Assembly: GCA_015680685.1 (NCBI GenBank)
Contig: MNCI01024892.1
Location: forward strand, 958,663 to 1,022,662
Direction: 5' to 3'
DNA length: 64,000 nt
From: Gnetum montanum
Taxonomy: Eukaryota; Streptophyta; Gnetopsida; Gnetales; Gnetaceae
In this document: positions 10,913-23,084 of the stretch, in pieces
How the letters are laid out: each line of letters opens with the position of its first letter
Position numbering within the stretch: position 1 is the first letter of the stretch
Made by a program: the position numbers and the translations under genes
Notes under the pieces: model-generated
Databases searched by the model: none
What the model saw: only the letters and a program-made list of their open reading frames with translations
What the model was told of the DNA's origin: nothing

Positions 10913-13789
10913 AAATAGAAAAGTTTTAGATATATAATGGTGTTCCTTAAGCTTCTTACTTGAACTTATTTTGGCTTGATGTTGCTCCTTGCTTTGATGT
11001 GGTGATTTTCTTCATTAAGACTTTTTTTTGTCCTTTAATTTATTCTTCTTGTTGAAATTTTGATACTTTGCATGACTGTTTCTTGATGATTTTGATAGTT
11101 TGTAGCCCTCTTTAGAACTTTTAGGCTTGGATAATTCCTTGTTGGACTTGCTTGTACTTTGGATCTAATTGATTTAATTGGATTTATTTTGAATATTTTT
11201 CTTCTTTAACTTTAAGTTATTATGTAGTACCTTGATTCTTGACTTAATTTTGAAAGAACTGTGCATGACACTATCATGCCACTTAGACCTTCTTATTGGT
11301 TTTTATTCTTTTGACGTTTCTTCTTTAATCTTGAATTCTTTATGCTTTTTAGGCTTCTTTCAATTCATTTGACTTTGATCTTAAGTATGCAATTTCGATT
11401 TTAGAGCATGGCTAAGAGAGAGAATTTTAAGCTTTTGATCTTAAGAGGTCTCTATGAAGAAAATACATTAAAAAACATAGTTTTCATGCTAAGAAATTCT
11501 TTGAAATATAATAACACACACTTGATACATAATCATTCATCATATATGCTTATAAAAAAATAAAATTTTAAAACACATAAAATAAAAAACAATTAAACAT
11601 AAATTTAGCATCACTTAGATGCATGATCTCTATAGTTCTTTGAGCAAAACTTGAGCTCTTAAAATGCTTGTTAGAAATTCAAAAAAATCATATTGAATTA
11701 TGAGATCCAATTCCAAGAAGAATGAGTGTAAATTATAAGATTAATTCAAAGAAAGATTATGACAATTATTTATGATAAATTGTTAAGAGAATTGAGGGTT
11801 ATTGACATTTTATACTAGAGCTTAAAATGAGAGAATAATGGCTTCAAAAATGAGAAAAAGAAGGGTTCTTCATTGAGCAAAATTAGGAAGTTTCTTAAAT
11901 GGATCATAAATAGAGAAAGAAAGATTAGAAGATAATGGTTAATGATTAATAATTCATTGTATTTCTACAATAAGATCTATTGTAACACCTCTATTAACTA
12001 TCTAAGAATGTCCTATAAATAACTAATAGAGATGCTATGAAACCTTAATGATTTGCATTTAATCTTGATTTACTAACTCAAAACAAAGCAGAAAAATAGA
12101 TAAAAACTATTAATCAGAAGCATAAATATAGTAAAGCAATATAGTATAGCAAAATTTTATAATACTTGCATATATAATTAAATTAAATCTATTTAGAAAA
12201 ATTTAGAAATTTACATAGCTATAAAATGATAGATGTCAAAAAATTCCACTAATTACGTTATTAAATAGTGTGTAAAGTAACAATCCTAGTGACACTTGTT
12301 TCACCTCAACTAGACATCTAAAAATAGAGTTATTCACATTTGAAGGTTATCAAATTAAATAATAAAATTAAAAATAACAATTGAATACAATTATATAATA
12401 AATAATATTAATTTTTCCTAAATGTATAATACGTGTTAAAATAAAAAATGTTTCTTGCAATCTCATGGTCCTAATGGCACAAACAACAATTGAGCAAGGA
12501 GCACATATCTTATATATTGAGCAAAATTAAGGCATCTAAAAGATATGTGGCTCCCACTACCAATTGAGCAAAATTGATCATATGAATATTATTATTTTAT
12601 TCCAAAATCCAAAATATTTCAAAAATGGCCAAAGTCCATAAAAGCTCAAATTCCACAAAATTCTCTCCAAAAATTCATGATAGCCAAACTTCTTGAAAAA
12701 TCATGTTTATGACATGTGTCGAACTAAAAATGATGTTTATATAAAAAATTGTTCCAAAATATTCATATAATATCCAAGAAGTAAGTTAGACAAAGTTTAT
12801 ACAATTCCAGAAATTCACCAAAAGATAGAAAAAATTCTAAACATAATTAAAATATCAAAACAAGATTAAAATGATGAAAATTTAGTAGAATCTTGGCATA
12901 ACAATCAACATTGTAGAAGAATAGCAAAATATCAAAAACTAAAGAGGAGAAATAGAAAATCCACAACAATATAAGGTAGCCACATAAAAAGAAACATAAA
13001 ATAATCTTTCTTACTTGTTCTGGTAGAGCCTCCAAAATTTTCTCAACATCTTCCTTTGCTACTAATGCTCATAATTTATTTTTTTGCTTCACTTAACCCA
13101 TTGCACCCTTCCATAGACTATGATGAAATGTACCTAAGATCACAACCTATTTATAAAGGGAAGAATGGAAGAAACCAAACTCAAATTGGCTTCAAAATGA
13201 AGAAGAAAGAACAAAAAAGTCTTTTAGGAAAAATGTGATAGAACACTATTTTGCAAAAATGATAGTTGCAAGAAAAATGGTGGAAAACAAAGAGTGGAGA
13301 AAAGGCAGGAGAAAATGTGGAGTAAAGAAAAAAGATAATATATAACATATATACTTTTCTTTTTGTTTTTCATGTGCTTTTTCTATTTTGACTTTTCAAT
13401 TTTGTGTTTCTTTTTTTTTTAATTTTATTTTACATATACAATTTTGATAAGTTCTTTTACCATTTTCTCTCTTCAATAATACCCTTAGTGTTCAGCCTCT
13501 CATAACATGCACATCAGGTATCTAAATCTTCAACAAAATATCCTAACAAGCAAATTGCATTTACTTATGCAGGAACTATCAACAACAACAACAACAATAG
13601 GAATAACATTAAACTAATTTATTGAAACACATTAAAAACATTAAAGAATTAATCATATGCATTAAATTAAATAATTAAATTTATTCAAATTTCTAGGTTG
13701 TACCATCCATGGCCTTCATTTTTACTTAAGTGGAGGGAAGAACTTTTCCATATTTGATTGATATTCACAATATAAATACTTTATTGGTC

Positions 13790-13977
13790 CCCTCTTTCCT
13801 TTGTGGATATTGTTTAATACTATGTTGTTCTATGCTACTTTTCCTACAATTTCATGGCTTTCTAATCTTCTTCTTCATGCATAACTTTTGCACAATAATT
13901 TGATTAACTACATGACTTTGGAAACTATGAAAAATAACAAGGATAAAGTTTAGGTATTGTTCAAAATCTTGACAAAC
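13790..13977. repeat. Old direct repeat, right copy
   Basis: Second copy of the repeat at 10745-10912, same orientation, roughly three quarters identical by eye. A further 1 kb of non-coding DNA separates it from the LINE. Confidence 0.45.
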
Positions 13978-15010
13978 CCTCTTTCATTGATATGCTTTGC
14001 TACATAAGCTTCCCTCAATGAAAGGTACATAAACAATAAAAGCTAGTTGAGAATGTTTGCCCTTAAGAAAACACCCATTTCTTACTTTTTATAATTAAAA
14101 CGCATTATAAGATAATCAAGGTTTTATTATAGGTGAAGGCTACTTGTGTAGAAGAACATCAAACATTTTTGACAAAGAAGAATGACATAATAGTTTGATA
14201 CTAAGAATAAAATTGTTTTGAATATGGATAAGAATGATTTAAGGGTCATGTGTTATTTACTTCATGGGTAAGCTTCCATGCAACAACTTTGAAAGAAATA
14301 CTTTCTGTCATGGTAAAAGAAAATCTTGTCACAAACTTGCCTATGTAATAAAAATAGTTCTCTAATTGATTTCATAGCCTAGTATGTTGGATTAGCATTA
14401 TAATCTATGAAATTAAATGAAATGCTATACCTTGATAAATATTTTTATATGAATTTTAATTTACAATAAAATAACTTAGTTTCTTGAATCCTTAAGTCTT
14501 ATAAGATATTTATGTTTTTGTTAATATAGTTTCATATAGGCTTACTTTAAATAAAATATTAAATATAAAGAATGTTGAAACTAAATAGAATATTCAAATG
14601 AAGATATAAAGACAATATCCACATTTTATAGAAATTTAGTCACATTACATTAAAAAATTTAAAACTTATATGAGTGTCTCATCAAAATGAAATTATAATT
14701 TTTGGTTTCCATCTCAGTTATTTAGAATATAACCTATTTTTGTCTAATACCAATTACATAAATATTATTATTTAATTATTTGATATTTTTTTAAATTTTA
14801 AATTTAATATATATTTTTAAATATTTTTGGCCATTAAAACTTTTAAATGAATTATCTAACTCTTTAGCTTTTCTATATCCACCAAAGTATTATATGGCTT
14901 TGGGTACATATGCTTAAAGTTTGGGAGCTAATAATTATAATTTGATACATTTTTTATTCTATATATATATATTTAAACTAAAGAGTTCTAAATTTAGGAT
15001 CTTTTTGTTT

Positions 15011-15023
15011 CATATAGTTTAAT
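15011..15023 (+). repeat. 13-bp target site duplication of the LINE, left
   Basis: CATATAGTTTAAT here is repeated exactly at 18214-18226, bracketing the LINE. Confidence 0.8.
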
Positions 15024-18000
15024 TCACCTCACTATTGAACATCTCACTAACAAACTAGCTCAAGATCCCTTCAATACTCTAGTTCACGAGGAGCTAGCTA
15101 GAGCACGCGTTGCCTTCCAACATTGGGAAGTGTACCGAGCACAAAGTGCCTTAACTAAAAGTCGGCTCACTTGGTTAAATATTCAAGATGAACACTGTAA
15201 GGAATTTTTTAAATATCTTAATGCTGCTTCCCCTTCGCATGCTATAGACAAAATCTCATGTGAGGGTACCACCATTACTGACCACAATAGTATCCTCTCT
15301 TTTCTTAAGAACCACTACGAAACCCTTTTTGCTGCTACCCCAATGGACATCTCTTCGTTCAAGGCTGCCACCCCTGATTATCCTCGCCTTATTAATCCTA
15401 CTATGCTACAAAGCCTTGATGCTGATATCACTCTAGCGGAGCTACAGGAGGCTTGTTCCAAGTTAAGTCGAGGAAAGGCTCCTGGTTATGATGGGTTTCC
15501 AGTAGAATTTTTTCAAAATCATTGGGATTTGGTTGGCAAGGATCTTTTGCAGGTCATTAACGAGGCTCTCTTAACTGGTTCCCTTGGGCCCAATCTAAAT
15601 CAAGGGGTAATTCGTCTCCTCCCCAAGTCTGGGGATCTAACCGATATCTCCAATTGGCGTCCCATAACTCTTCTCAATGTAGTGTATAAAATTTGGGCGA
15701 AGTGCCTTGCCTTACGGCTGAAAAAAATTCTCGGTCAGATCATATCCCCTCAGCAAACAGGATTTGTTCCTGGTAGATATATTTTAGACAATGTGGTAGC
15801 GGCGTGGGAAGGTCTCAAGTGGGCTGAGGATGATGGACAAGATATTCTCCTAGTGAAACTAGATTATGCCAAGGCTTATGACAACATTAAGTGGGATTTT
15901 ATCTTGCAGACTATGACCAAACTGGGTTTTGGACCCAAGTTCTTGTATATGGTGAAATGCTTATTCTCAGATGCTACTGCAAGAATTGCCACTACCTTCG
16001 GCATTACCTCTCCCTTTCCAATGCATAGGTATGTGCGCCAAGGTTGTCCTCTTGCCCCCTATCTCTTTATCATTGCATCAGACTTTCTTTGTCATCAAAT
16101 TAACCTGGACATTAAAACTAAAGTTCTCATTGGGGTTAGCCTTTCCTCCTCTCAACAACAGCTTCTCAATATGCACTTTGCCGATGGCTCCTTTTTTCTA
16201 GTTCAAAACACAGCCACCAATTTGCACCGCCTCTTATCAAGGGTGGAGCAATATTGCACACTCTCAGGTTCCATAATTAACTGGAATAAATCCTCTGTCT
16301 ATAGCTTTAAGGGCAATTACAAACATGTGACCAACTATAATTGGAAGTAGCTTCAAGATCAAGACATCGTTAAGATTCTGGGAATCCCTTTCCTCTTTAG
16401 AGGCTCAACATCTATCCTTTGGGAGCAAGTTATTCATCGAATTCAAAAGAAACTTGACAAATGGAAAACTAAACCCCTCACACTTGTGGGTAAATACCTT
16501 GTTTGTAAGTCCATATGCGCGTCCACCCTTGTGTATTACTCTTCGTGTTGGGCCCCCTCCCAAGCTGCCTACCAGAAGCTAGAACGGTTATTCCGTGACT
16601 TTATGTGGTCCTCCAAGGACTCTCAAAAAGGCTTTCATCGTGTCGCTTGGACTATTGTTACTCTCCCCAAGAATAAGGGTGGCTTAGGCCTTTTGAATTC
16701 CTATAAGCAAGGAATTACCCTGGTTGCTAAGTGGTTGGTACAACATTTAGATACCTCTAATATTATAGGGACCCTCCTCCAATTAAGGCTTCATCAAGCA
16801 TTTCCTAAAAATAAGCCCTTCTAGAAAGACATCCATTTCGTTAATTGGATTCTTTCCCCCCTCACTATCATTCTTCCCGGATCTCATGTTTTCAAAAGCA
16901 TTTGGAGGGCCTGGCAAATTGTACACACTCACATAGACTGGACTAACGTTAAAATCAACCCTACTATCCCGTCTAAAGTGTGTCCGTGGTGGTTACCTCT
17001 GTCACCCGCTCCCCTTGCTATCACAAATGCTAAGGTGGCTACCTCGTGGTATCGAAAAGGTGTCATTTCCTTGAATTGTCTTAGGCTTGCTAGTCGTTGG
17101 ATTTCAGGGGTCGAGTTTAACACTTTGTATGGGGAGTCGGCTGCAATGAAACATTGCCTTGTTCAGATTTACTCTTTCCTCCACGGTCACTGGCACCTGG
17201 ATGTTACAGTGCAAAGCCTTTTTCATGGCCTTCAATGGCTTAATGGGGTTAAACTCTTTCCCTATCGGCCATCTGTTCCCTTTCATCTCATGCACGACCC
17301 ATCTGCAGTCATTCAACGTTGCAATAAATATTGGCACAAACAAGAGTCAGAAACATTTTGGATCCCTCTCTTCCAACTTATTTGGAAACTTCCGACCCTC
17401 CCCAAAATTAAGCAGTTCCTTTGGTGTCTTCTCCACCATGGTCTTCCTATCGGAAAACGTCTAGAATATCTTGGGATTCCTAATCCCACTTGCCCTCTAT
17501 GTGGTGGACAAGATGACTTTGTCCATGTGTTTTGGCAATGTCCCTTTGCTCAACATGTGTGGCAGTGGACTTCTAAAGCTTTTCCATCCTACAAGCTATG
17601 TCAAGAGGATGCTATATTCGGATTCTTGAACATTACTTCTACTAATCTTAATTTTCTGTGGAAAGTTATTAGGCCTATTATTTTATATTATATTTGGAAG
17701 CGAAGATGCAATGTTCTATTTCAAAAGACAGAGTATTCTAACAAATGTTTGCTTACCATGTTGGAGATGTTGCAGATCTTTCGCCTCACCTATTTATAAC
17801 TCACATCTCAAGCATCCAAGTTCAATCTGGACAGTCATCAATTGGTTCATCTCCTGCAGCTATGGGAAAGACCAATGTGTTTCAGTTACACTTAGCATCA
17901 GTAATCTCTGCAAGGAAGTTTTCCCTTTTATTATGCAGATTCACCATTGGCATTCCCTCTATCCTTAATTGAGAGCTCTTTGCCTCATCTAATTCTATGT

Positions 18001-18213
18001 CATTCTATTTTGTAAAAAGCTAGTCTGTGCGAACATTTGGTTGTGCCCCAACTTGGGGTACCTCCTCTAATACTAGTTTATTTCTAAGGTGTTTCCCGAG
18101 TGTCATTCACGATGCTCTCAGTTTTCCCCTTCCCTTAACCCTATGACTTATTCAAGTTGTTGTAATTGATGCACCTTTAATTTCAATAAAACTTCTTTTC
18201 GGGTCCGACACCC
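15024..18213 (+). mobile_element. 5'-truncated L1-type non-LTR retrotransposon
   Basis: The insertion is bounded by exact 13-bp duplications. It begins inside ORF2 (endonuclease missing) and ends after a 414-bp 3' untranslated region with AATAAA near 18185. There is no poly(A) tail or simple-repeat tail before the right duplication; the element ends ACTTCTTTTCGGGTCCGACACC. 5' truncation and target duplication indicate target-primed reverse transcription. Codon use is more GC-rich than the flanks, consistent with a younger insertion. Confidence 0.85.
15025..17799 (+). pseudogene. LINE ORF2: reverse transcriptase and zinc-knuckle C-terminus
   Basis: About 925 codons in one frame with only two stops, both TAG (16348-16350 and 16822-16824), and no frameshift. 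Domains in order: linker ARVAFQHWE...SRLTWL; RT finger RGKAPGYDGFPVEFF; WRPITLLNV.YKI..K.LA.RL; QQTGFVPGR.I.DN; catalytic LDYAKAYD; RQGCPLAPYLFI; then FADG at 16177-16188, where the conserved motif is [YF]ADD, so the second catalytic Asp is Gly. The C-terminal part after 17340 carries the zf-RVT pattern: FW..L..L.LP.K...F.W, GLP..KRL, CPLCG...D...H.F..CPFA...W. The enzyme would copy LINE RNA at a nick; this copy is dead by the Gly change and the stops. Confidence 0.93.
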
Positions 18214-18226
18214 CATATAGTTTAAT
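18214..18226 (+). repeat. 13-bp target site duplication of the LINE, right
   Basis: CATATAGTTTAAT, identical to 15011-15023. Confidence 0.8.
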
Positions 18227-19086
18227 CATTAGTGTTAATGATGCATGACTCACTTGTTTATAATATATGATTTTTGATAATGGAAGTTTTAGGTTTAATT
18301 CTAAAGGGCTATGCTGAAACATATTACACTTTAGATAAGGTAAATTTTCTTAGCATCAAGTAGATTGCAGACTTTAGAAAATTATGGTAAATTCAATGAC
18401 TCATCTCAATGGTTGAGTAGAAACTTTGTTATATAAAATAATGTATAATTCATTCATTCAACATCATTATCTTAGCCTTGTTGTAACAAAATGGGTTCTA
18501 CGTCATTGTTATGGATAATTCATTGGTTTACTTTAATAGTTAAGTACAATATTAATCATAAAACATTATTTTCAATTCATTTACCTCTAAGTTACAATCT
18601 CATGTTGTTGGCATAAAAGAATCATGATAATGAGTGACTAGTAATGATTTTATACTTGATTGTTGTAGAGTTTGAATTTGGTATACATTTTAAATTATTG
18701 ATACATAGATTAAAGGTACAAGAAATCATTGATATGTCTCCCTATATGACATGTCTTTGTACAATACAATTTTTTTTTTGAAAAAATCATCAATAAATTA
18801 AACCTTAGACTAAAAGGTTTCTAGATTGCTGTATTTTTTTTTTTGAAATGAGGATCAAAGAGTGGCATGGTTTAAATGATTCCAAAACAGGATGGGAGAA
18901 ATGGTACGGTCTTCCGGAACATATTCTGTTTAGCACAGAATGTGTTGTGGGCTGAGTTGGGCTGGGGTCGCCTAGTGTGTTAGAAATACTTCTTTGGTTT
19001 TGCATAACAATTAATAGCCATCGTAATTTTCAAAGATTCTTAAGATTACTTATTGGAGTTGTGTTTTTAATTTTTCATTCATGTAG
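18227..19086. other. Non-coding flank between LINE and H1 pseudogene
   Basis: No recognisable coding or repeat content. The last 25 bases are T-rich and end ATTCATGTAG, an intron 3' end for the H1 pseudogene. I could not find an H1 first exon in this stretch. Confidence 0.4.
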
Positions 19087-19732
19087 ATGATCATGAACGC
19101 TATTCAGTCTTTGAAAAATCGCACTGAATCAAGTGTGTACGCAATCGCAAAATTTCTGCAACAGCGATACGGAGATGCTCTTCCTGGTTCCTTTAAAAAA
19201 CGGGTTATGGCGGAGCTCAAAAAGATGACGGAGAAAGTCATGTTTGCTTCAGGTTAAAGAGTCTTGTAAGATCAAGGCCCAGGAAAAATACTAGCAACAA
19301 AAGAAAACATAAATTTAAACCTGCAAAGACAAAGAATGAAGCCAAGAGTGCACATGGGAAGAAGAAAAAATCTAGTCCTACGAAGAAGGCCAAGGCAAAT
19401 AAATCAAGGAAAACTGATGGTGCCAAGCCTGTGAAATCCAAAAAATTTGGAAAGGCAAATACAACGAAAACTAATGAAGTCTAGCCTGCAAAAGACAAGA
19501 AATCTGCCAACCCAGACACCAAGACGAGTGACGATGTCAAATTGCCAAAGCCGATCCCAAGAAATCTGAGGATGTGAAGTCTGCAAAGGTCAAGAGATCT
19601 GCAAGGGCAACTGGAAACAAATATGATGCTCAGAAACCTGCAGAAAATCCCAAAAAATTTCTCCAAACCAAGGCTTCAGGAACGGATAAGCCAAAGGCCG
19701 TAAATCCCAAGAAAAAGGCCCGACAGATTTGA
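19087..19732 (+). pseudogene. Linker histone H1 pseudogene (globular domain from exon 2 plus Lys-rich tail)
   Basis: After a splice-acceptor-like TTCATGTAG the frame reads MIMNAIQSLKNRT, SSVYAIAKFLQQRYGDALPG and SFKKRVMAELKKM, the helix 2 to helix 3 part of the plant H1 winged-helix domain (compare ..AL..LKE..GSS.YAI.K.IE..). The domain then shifts frame: VKES.KIKA, the closing strand, is in another frame just downstream at about 19252-19285. The rest is a Lys/Ala/Pro-rich tail (KKKKSSPTKKAKANKS) with a further frameshift near 19550, ending PKKKARQI and TGA at 19730-19732. H1 binds linker DNA. The retained acceptor argues against a processed retrocopy; exon 1 is absent. A captured or duplicated gene fragment is likely. 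Confidence 0.85.
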
Positions 19733-20430
19733 GCTTTCATATGAAGTAATGATGTCATCGTATTCAAATTTCCTTTTTGGGCTATGGTTACGTTGCTGCA
19801 ATAGCTTCTTTTTCGGAGTCTCTAAAGGTTCATAATGGTATTTTGAATATTTCAAATACATGATTGGGTTTCTGCAATGTCGGTTTTTACTCTAAATCTA
19901 TATCCAATGAATGATGAATCCTGGCTGCCAATGATATAGATAAGTTTTCAGGATTACTTTGTAGTTTAGTTGATATTACCAGTTCTTAGTTGCTCAATCT
20001 TTTAGATCTTTTGCGATTTAAAGAAATTTCATGTTATTTATATTGATAGTCTCTTCGAACTTATTGTCATATATCAGTTTCTTTTAGGAATTCTTTGGAG
20101 TGCTTTTCTTATGCTTTCATTCCTTTTTCTTATCCGTATCATGATTGGCTTTTGAAGATTAATAAATTATTTTGTTAAAGTATTTTTTTAGTTAGAACTT
20201 TTGGATGAGTATAGGTGATAATGAAGGTTTCTATATGAGATCATACCATTATTTTATTATACAATTTCTACGGTAAAATTTAGGTAGCCTAAGATTTCAC
20301 ATCCTAAAAATTAAGTTTAGATTCTTTTTAACCTCATTACACTTGGTTTAGATTGCTTTTATATTATCCATGAAGACTTTGATAACGGTTAACTTGTTCT
20401 CATCTTTTTTAATAAGGAGGGTGATATATT
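19733..20430. other. Non-coding AT-rich stretch
   Basis: Possible H1 3' flank followed by featureless AT-rich DNA. I see no gene or clear repeat. Confidence 0.35.
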
Positions 20431-20439
20431 TACATTTTG

Positions 20440-20725
20440 ATTATCACAAAGCTTAAAATGAATGGAGTTCATATATGATTAGAGTTTGGTATACCATATT
20501 CTTGATACATGTTTGAACCATCATAAAGATTTCTTTAAACATGCCATTCAAAAAATGATGAGCGTTTGGTATCCCATTTAGAAATGATGTTTTCACATCC
20601 ATGTAATTGAAGTTTTCATTCATTGTGTGTTGCAAGTGTCACCAATGTTCCAATAATTTCCCACTTGACCATTGGAGTAAATATTTTCTTGAATTCAATG
20701 CTTCTCACTGTGAATAACTAACAAC
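20440..20725 (-). pseudogene. Ty1/copia reverse transcriptase fragment
   Basis: On the minus strand the frames give EFKKIFTPMVKWEIIGTLV, ATHNE and NYMDVKTSFLNG, the copia RT signature (F.PV....I..L...A......QMDVK.AFLNG), then a degraded FKEIFM.V stretch (consensus EEIYM.QP) and YQEYG. The catalytic Asp of MDVK is present; frameshifts and truncation on both sides make it a fossil of under 100 codons. Confidence 0.75.
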
Positions 20726-20935
20726 AATGAGTCATGCTTTGTTTATTAAGTTTATTATCCACATTGACATTGGTATGATGCAACCATTTTCTTGTTAAAG
20801 CTTACAATTAAATGAAAATTTACCAATTCTTAAGTGTTATTGTTAAGTAAGTTTAATATTTTATTTCTATAACTTTTTTATAGTATGTATGCTAGCTTAC
20901 TTTTATGTTCTTATAAATATATTAATTTTATTAAG

Positions 20936-21010
20936 ATGAAAAGTTATTGCTAAAGATCTAGAAGCTAGTTGCATAGTGCATAGTAGATAGAAACACAAAT
21001 GGTGTNCAGA
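20936..21010 (+). repeat. 75-bp copy of a Helitron-helicase segment
   Basis: Almost identical to 26418-26491, which lies inside the helicase pseudogene: both contain ATTGCTAAAGATCTAGAAGC and GCATAGTAGATAGAAACACA. Only a few bases differ, plus one undetermined base at 21006. Neighbouring sequence does not match. Confidence 0.8.
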
Positions 21011-21599
21011 CAACAAAAATAAGAAAAAAAATAGTATAGACTCACCCCAGCCATCAAGGAAAAATATATGAATATAGCATATCAAAAATGGAATCTTAAA
21101 AGATGACATAAGGAACTTAAAAAAATTTTGCTTACAACAACTAAGCAAGTTGTGCATTCATAACAAGGTGCTCAGAAGACTTAGTTTGATGATTGTAGGT
21201 TGGCTAGGCAAAATATTAACAATGCAAATAAGAGTCATAGACACACTTTAGTTAAGGCATATGATTTCTTGACTAAAACTAAGAGAAGAAAATCTATTAA
21301 GGAATAGCAAAAATATTTTTCTTACATAATTAAAAAAGAACCTATCTAGTTTTGATAATTTTTTCTTCATAAAGCCTCATAATTATTTAATTTTCCTTTT
21401 TGAGATATTTGTTCATTTTACAATAAGGTGTTTATAGGATAAGATGATAATTCTACTACTATTATATAACAAGCATCTAACAAAGCAATAATTTCAAATG
21501 GTTTATATATAGAATTATTAAAGTGGGCACAATTTGCTATTCATAGAGAAATTTGACACAAATTAAATTTAGCAATGGAATAAGGATTAATTCAACATT

Positions 21600-22700
21600 G
21601 AAAAACTAGTAAAGATATCTTGTTACTTCAAAAGGGAAATAAAAATAATTTTAACAATTATAAAATGATCATTGTAAGTAATAATTTTACTAAGTTGTTA
21701 GGCACTTTTCCATAAAAGAGAATCAGTTCTTGAGATGAAGATAACTAGGTTAAGGCAAGATGTCAAGTAAATTTTGGACAAAATCACTTCACTATTGATC
21801 ACTTACTTACTCTTAGACATTGCATAGAGTTTGCAAAAATACCTAATAAAAATGTTTTCATTTGTTTTACTGATTTTGAAAAGCATATGATTTAATGATC
21901 CATATAAAACTATGATTTTGCTTGCATAAAATTGGCCTTCCTTTAGATTTGATTATAGTAACTCAAAGATTACACCAAGAAGTAATTATTGAAATTACAG
22001 ATGGCAACTTAGAATAAAATTCCAATTCTAGAGACAAATTGGAGTTAAGTAAGACTATCCACTTTTTCTAACTCTCTTTGGTATCTTTATTGATGAAATG
22101 CAAGAATATTTGTGCAATGGCCAAGATGGTCATGCTATCTAAATTGGATCCCAACTAGTGAATATTCTTTTATATGCAAATGATATTACCTTGATCTCCA
22201 CTACTATAGAAGGTTTACAAAATATATTGCAAATTTAGAAAATTATTATCGTTCATCTAGTTTTCATGTGAATGTAGATATAACCAAATTGATGATATGG
22301 GATACAAGAAATAATTGTGATACTTGATATTTTTGAGGTACTAATGTGCAAATAGTATATTCTTTTAATTATTTAGGTCTCATTTATATGAACAATTACA
22401 TGTGAGGAAAGTGCATCAAAGAAAAAATAGCAATAGGCTTCAAGGCTCTCTATGCTTTCAAAAACAAGTGCAAGGATTTAGGCATGTTGACTGGGAAGGT
22501 CAGAAATTTTTTTTTTGACTATCATCTATCATATTGTATTGTATGCATGTGCTATTTAGAGACATATGTTTAGTGCTAAACTTTTGAAAGTTGTTAAAAA
22601 AGTGCAAAAAGCTTTTCTTCTTAATGAGTTAAAGGTGAAGATGTCAATATCTTACTTAATGTTATTATGTGAATGTGATTTATTACCTTTAGAAGTAGAA
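21600..22700 (+). pseudogene. Second non-LTR retrotransposon RT, heavily decayed
   Basis: Scattered frames spell non-LTR RT blocks in order: a fragment with LRQDV near 21760; FVCFTDFEKH-like residues near 21870 (first catalytic Asp block); LTLFGIFIDEMQEYL near 22080 (the block after QGCPLSP); LLYANDITLISTTIEGLQ near 22165 (the YADD motif with the first Asp as Asn); VN...TKLM; and FNYLGLIYMNN followed by FKALYAFKNKC near 22360-22480. This differs from the L1-type LINE at 15-18 kb and resembles plant LINEs with the 'PTLFG..ID' signature. No ends or target duplication found. Confidence 0.7.
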
Positions 22701-23062
22701 GGCATATGCCAATTCTTTACATACACTCATAGTTTGCATATGTCAAGCCAAAAAAAATTCTTTAAAGTAGTTCTTGAGGATTCCCAAGACTATGATTCAT
22801 ATTTTTAGGGGATGCAATGGTTGAGTAAATAGTATATCTCTTGGGAGTATGTGTAGCAAAACCTTAAGCATATTTACCTACTAGTCAAGGAAAAGGCTTT
22901 AACACAAATGTGGACTAATGTAGATGGTAAGAGACAATTGTATTTATACTACATTAGATCTAATAAACTAAATATAAAAGCTCACTATCTCTTAGTTGCT
23001 ATTTCTATTAATTATTAGAATGCTATTAGCAAGCTTCATTTAAGTTATCATTATATGATACT

Positions 23063-23084
23063 TGTGTGTGTGTGTGTGTGTGTG
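23063..23084 (+). repeat. (TG)11 microsatellite
   Basis: Eleven uninterrupted TG units. Confidence 0.95.

Larger units (their letters stand above)
10698..15010. other. Non-coding AT-rich stretch
   Basis: No frame resembles a protein I recognise. The 60-80-codon frames here are low-complexity. It contains one diverged direct repeat (10745-10912 and 13790-13977) that may be the remains of LTRs about 3 kb apart, plus long A/T runs. The stretch 12600-13240 has an LTR-like composition with a TATTTATAAAG motif near 13149. Confidence 0.5.

Noticed and set aside
19238-19666. Hydrophobic minus-strand frames resembling membrane segments
   Set aside because: They are the antisense of the Lys-rich H1 tail; Lys codons read backwards give Phe and Leu.
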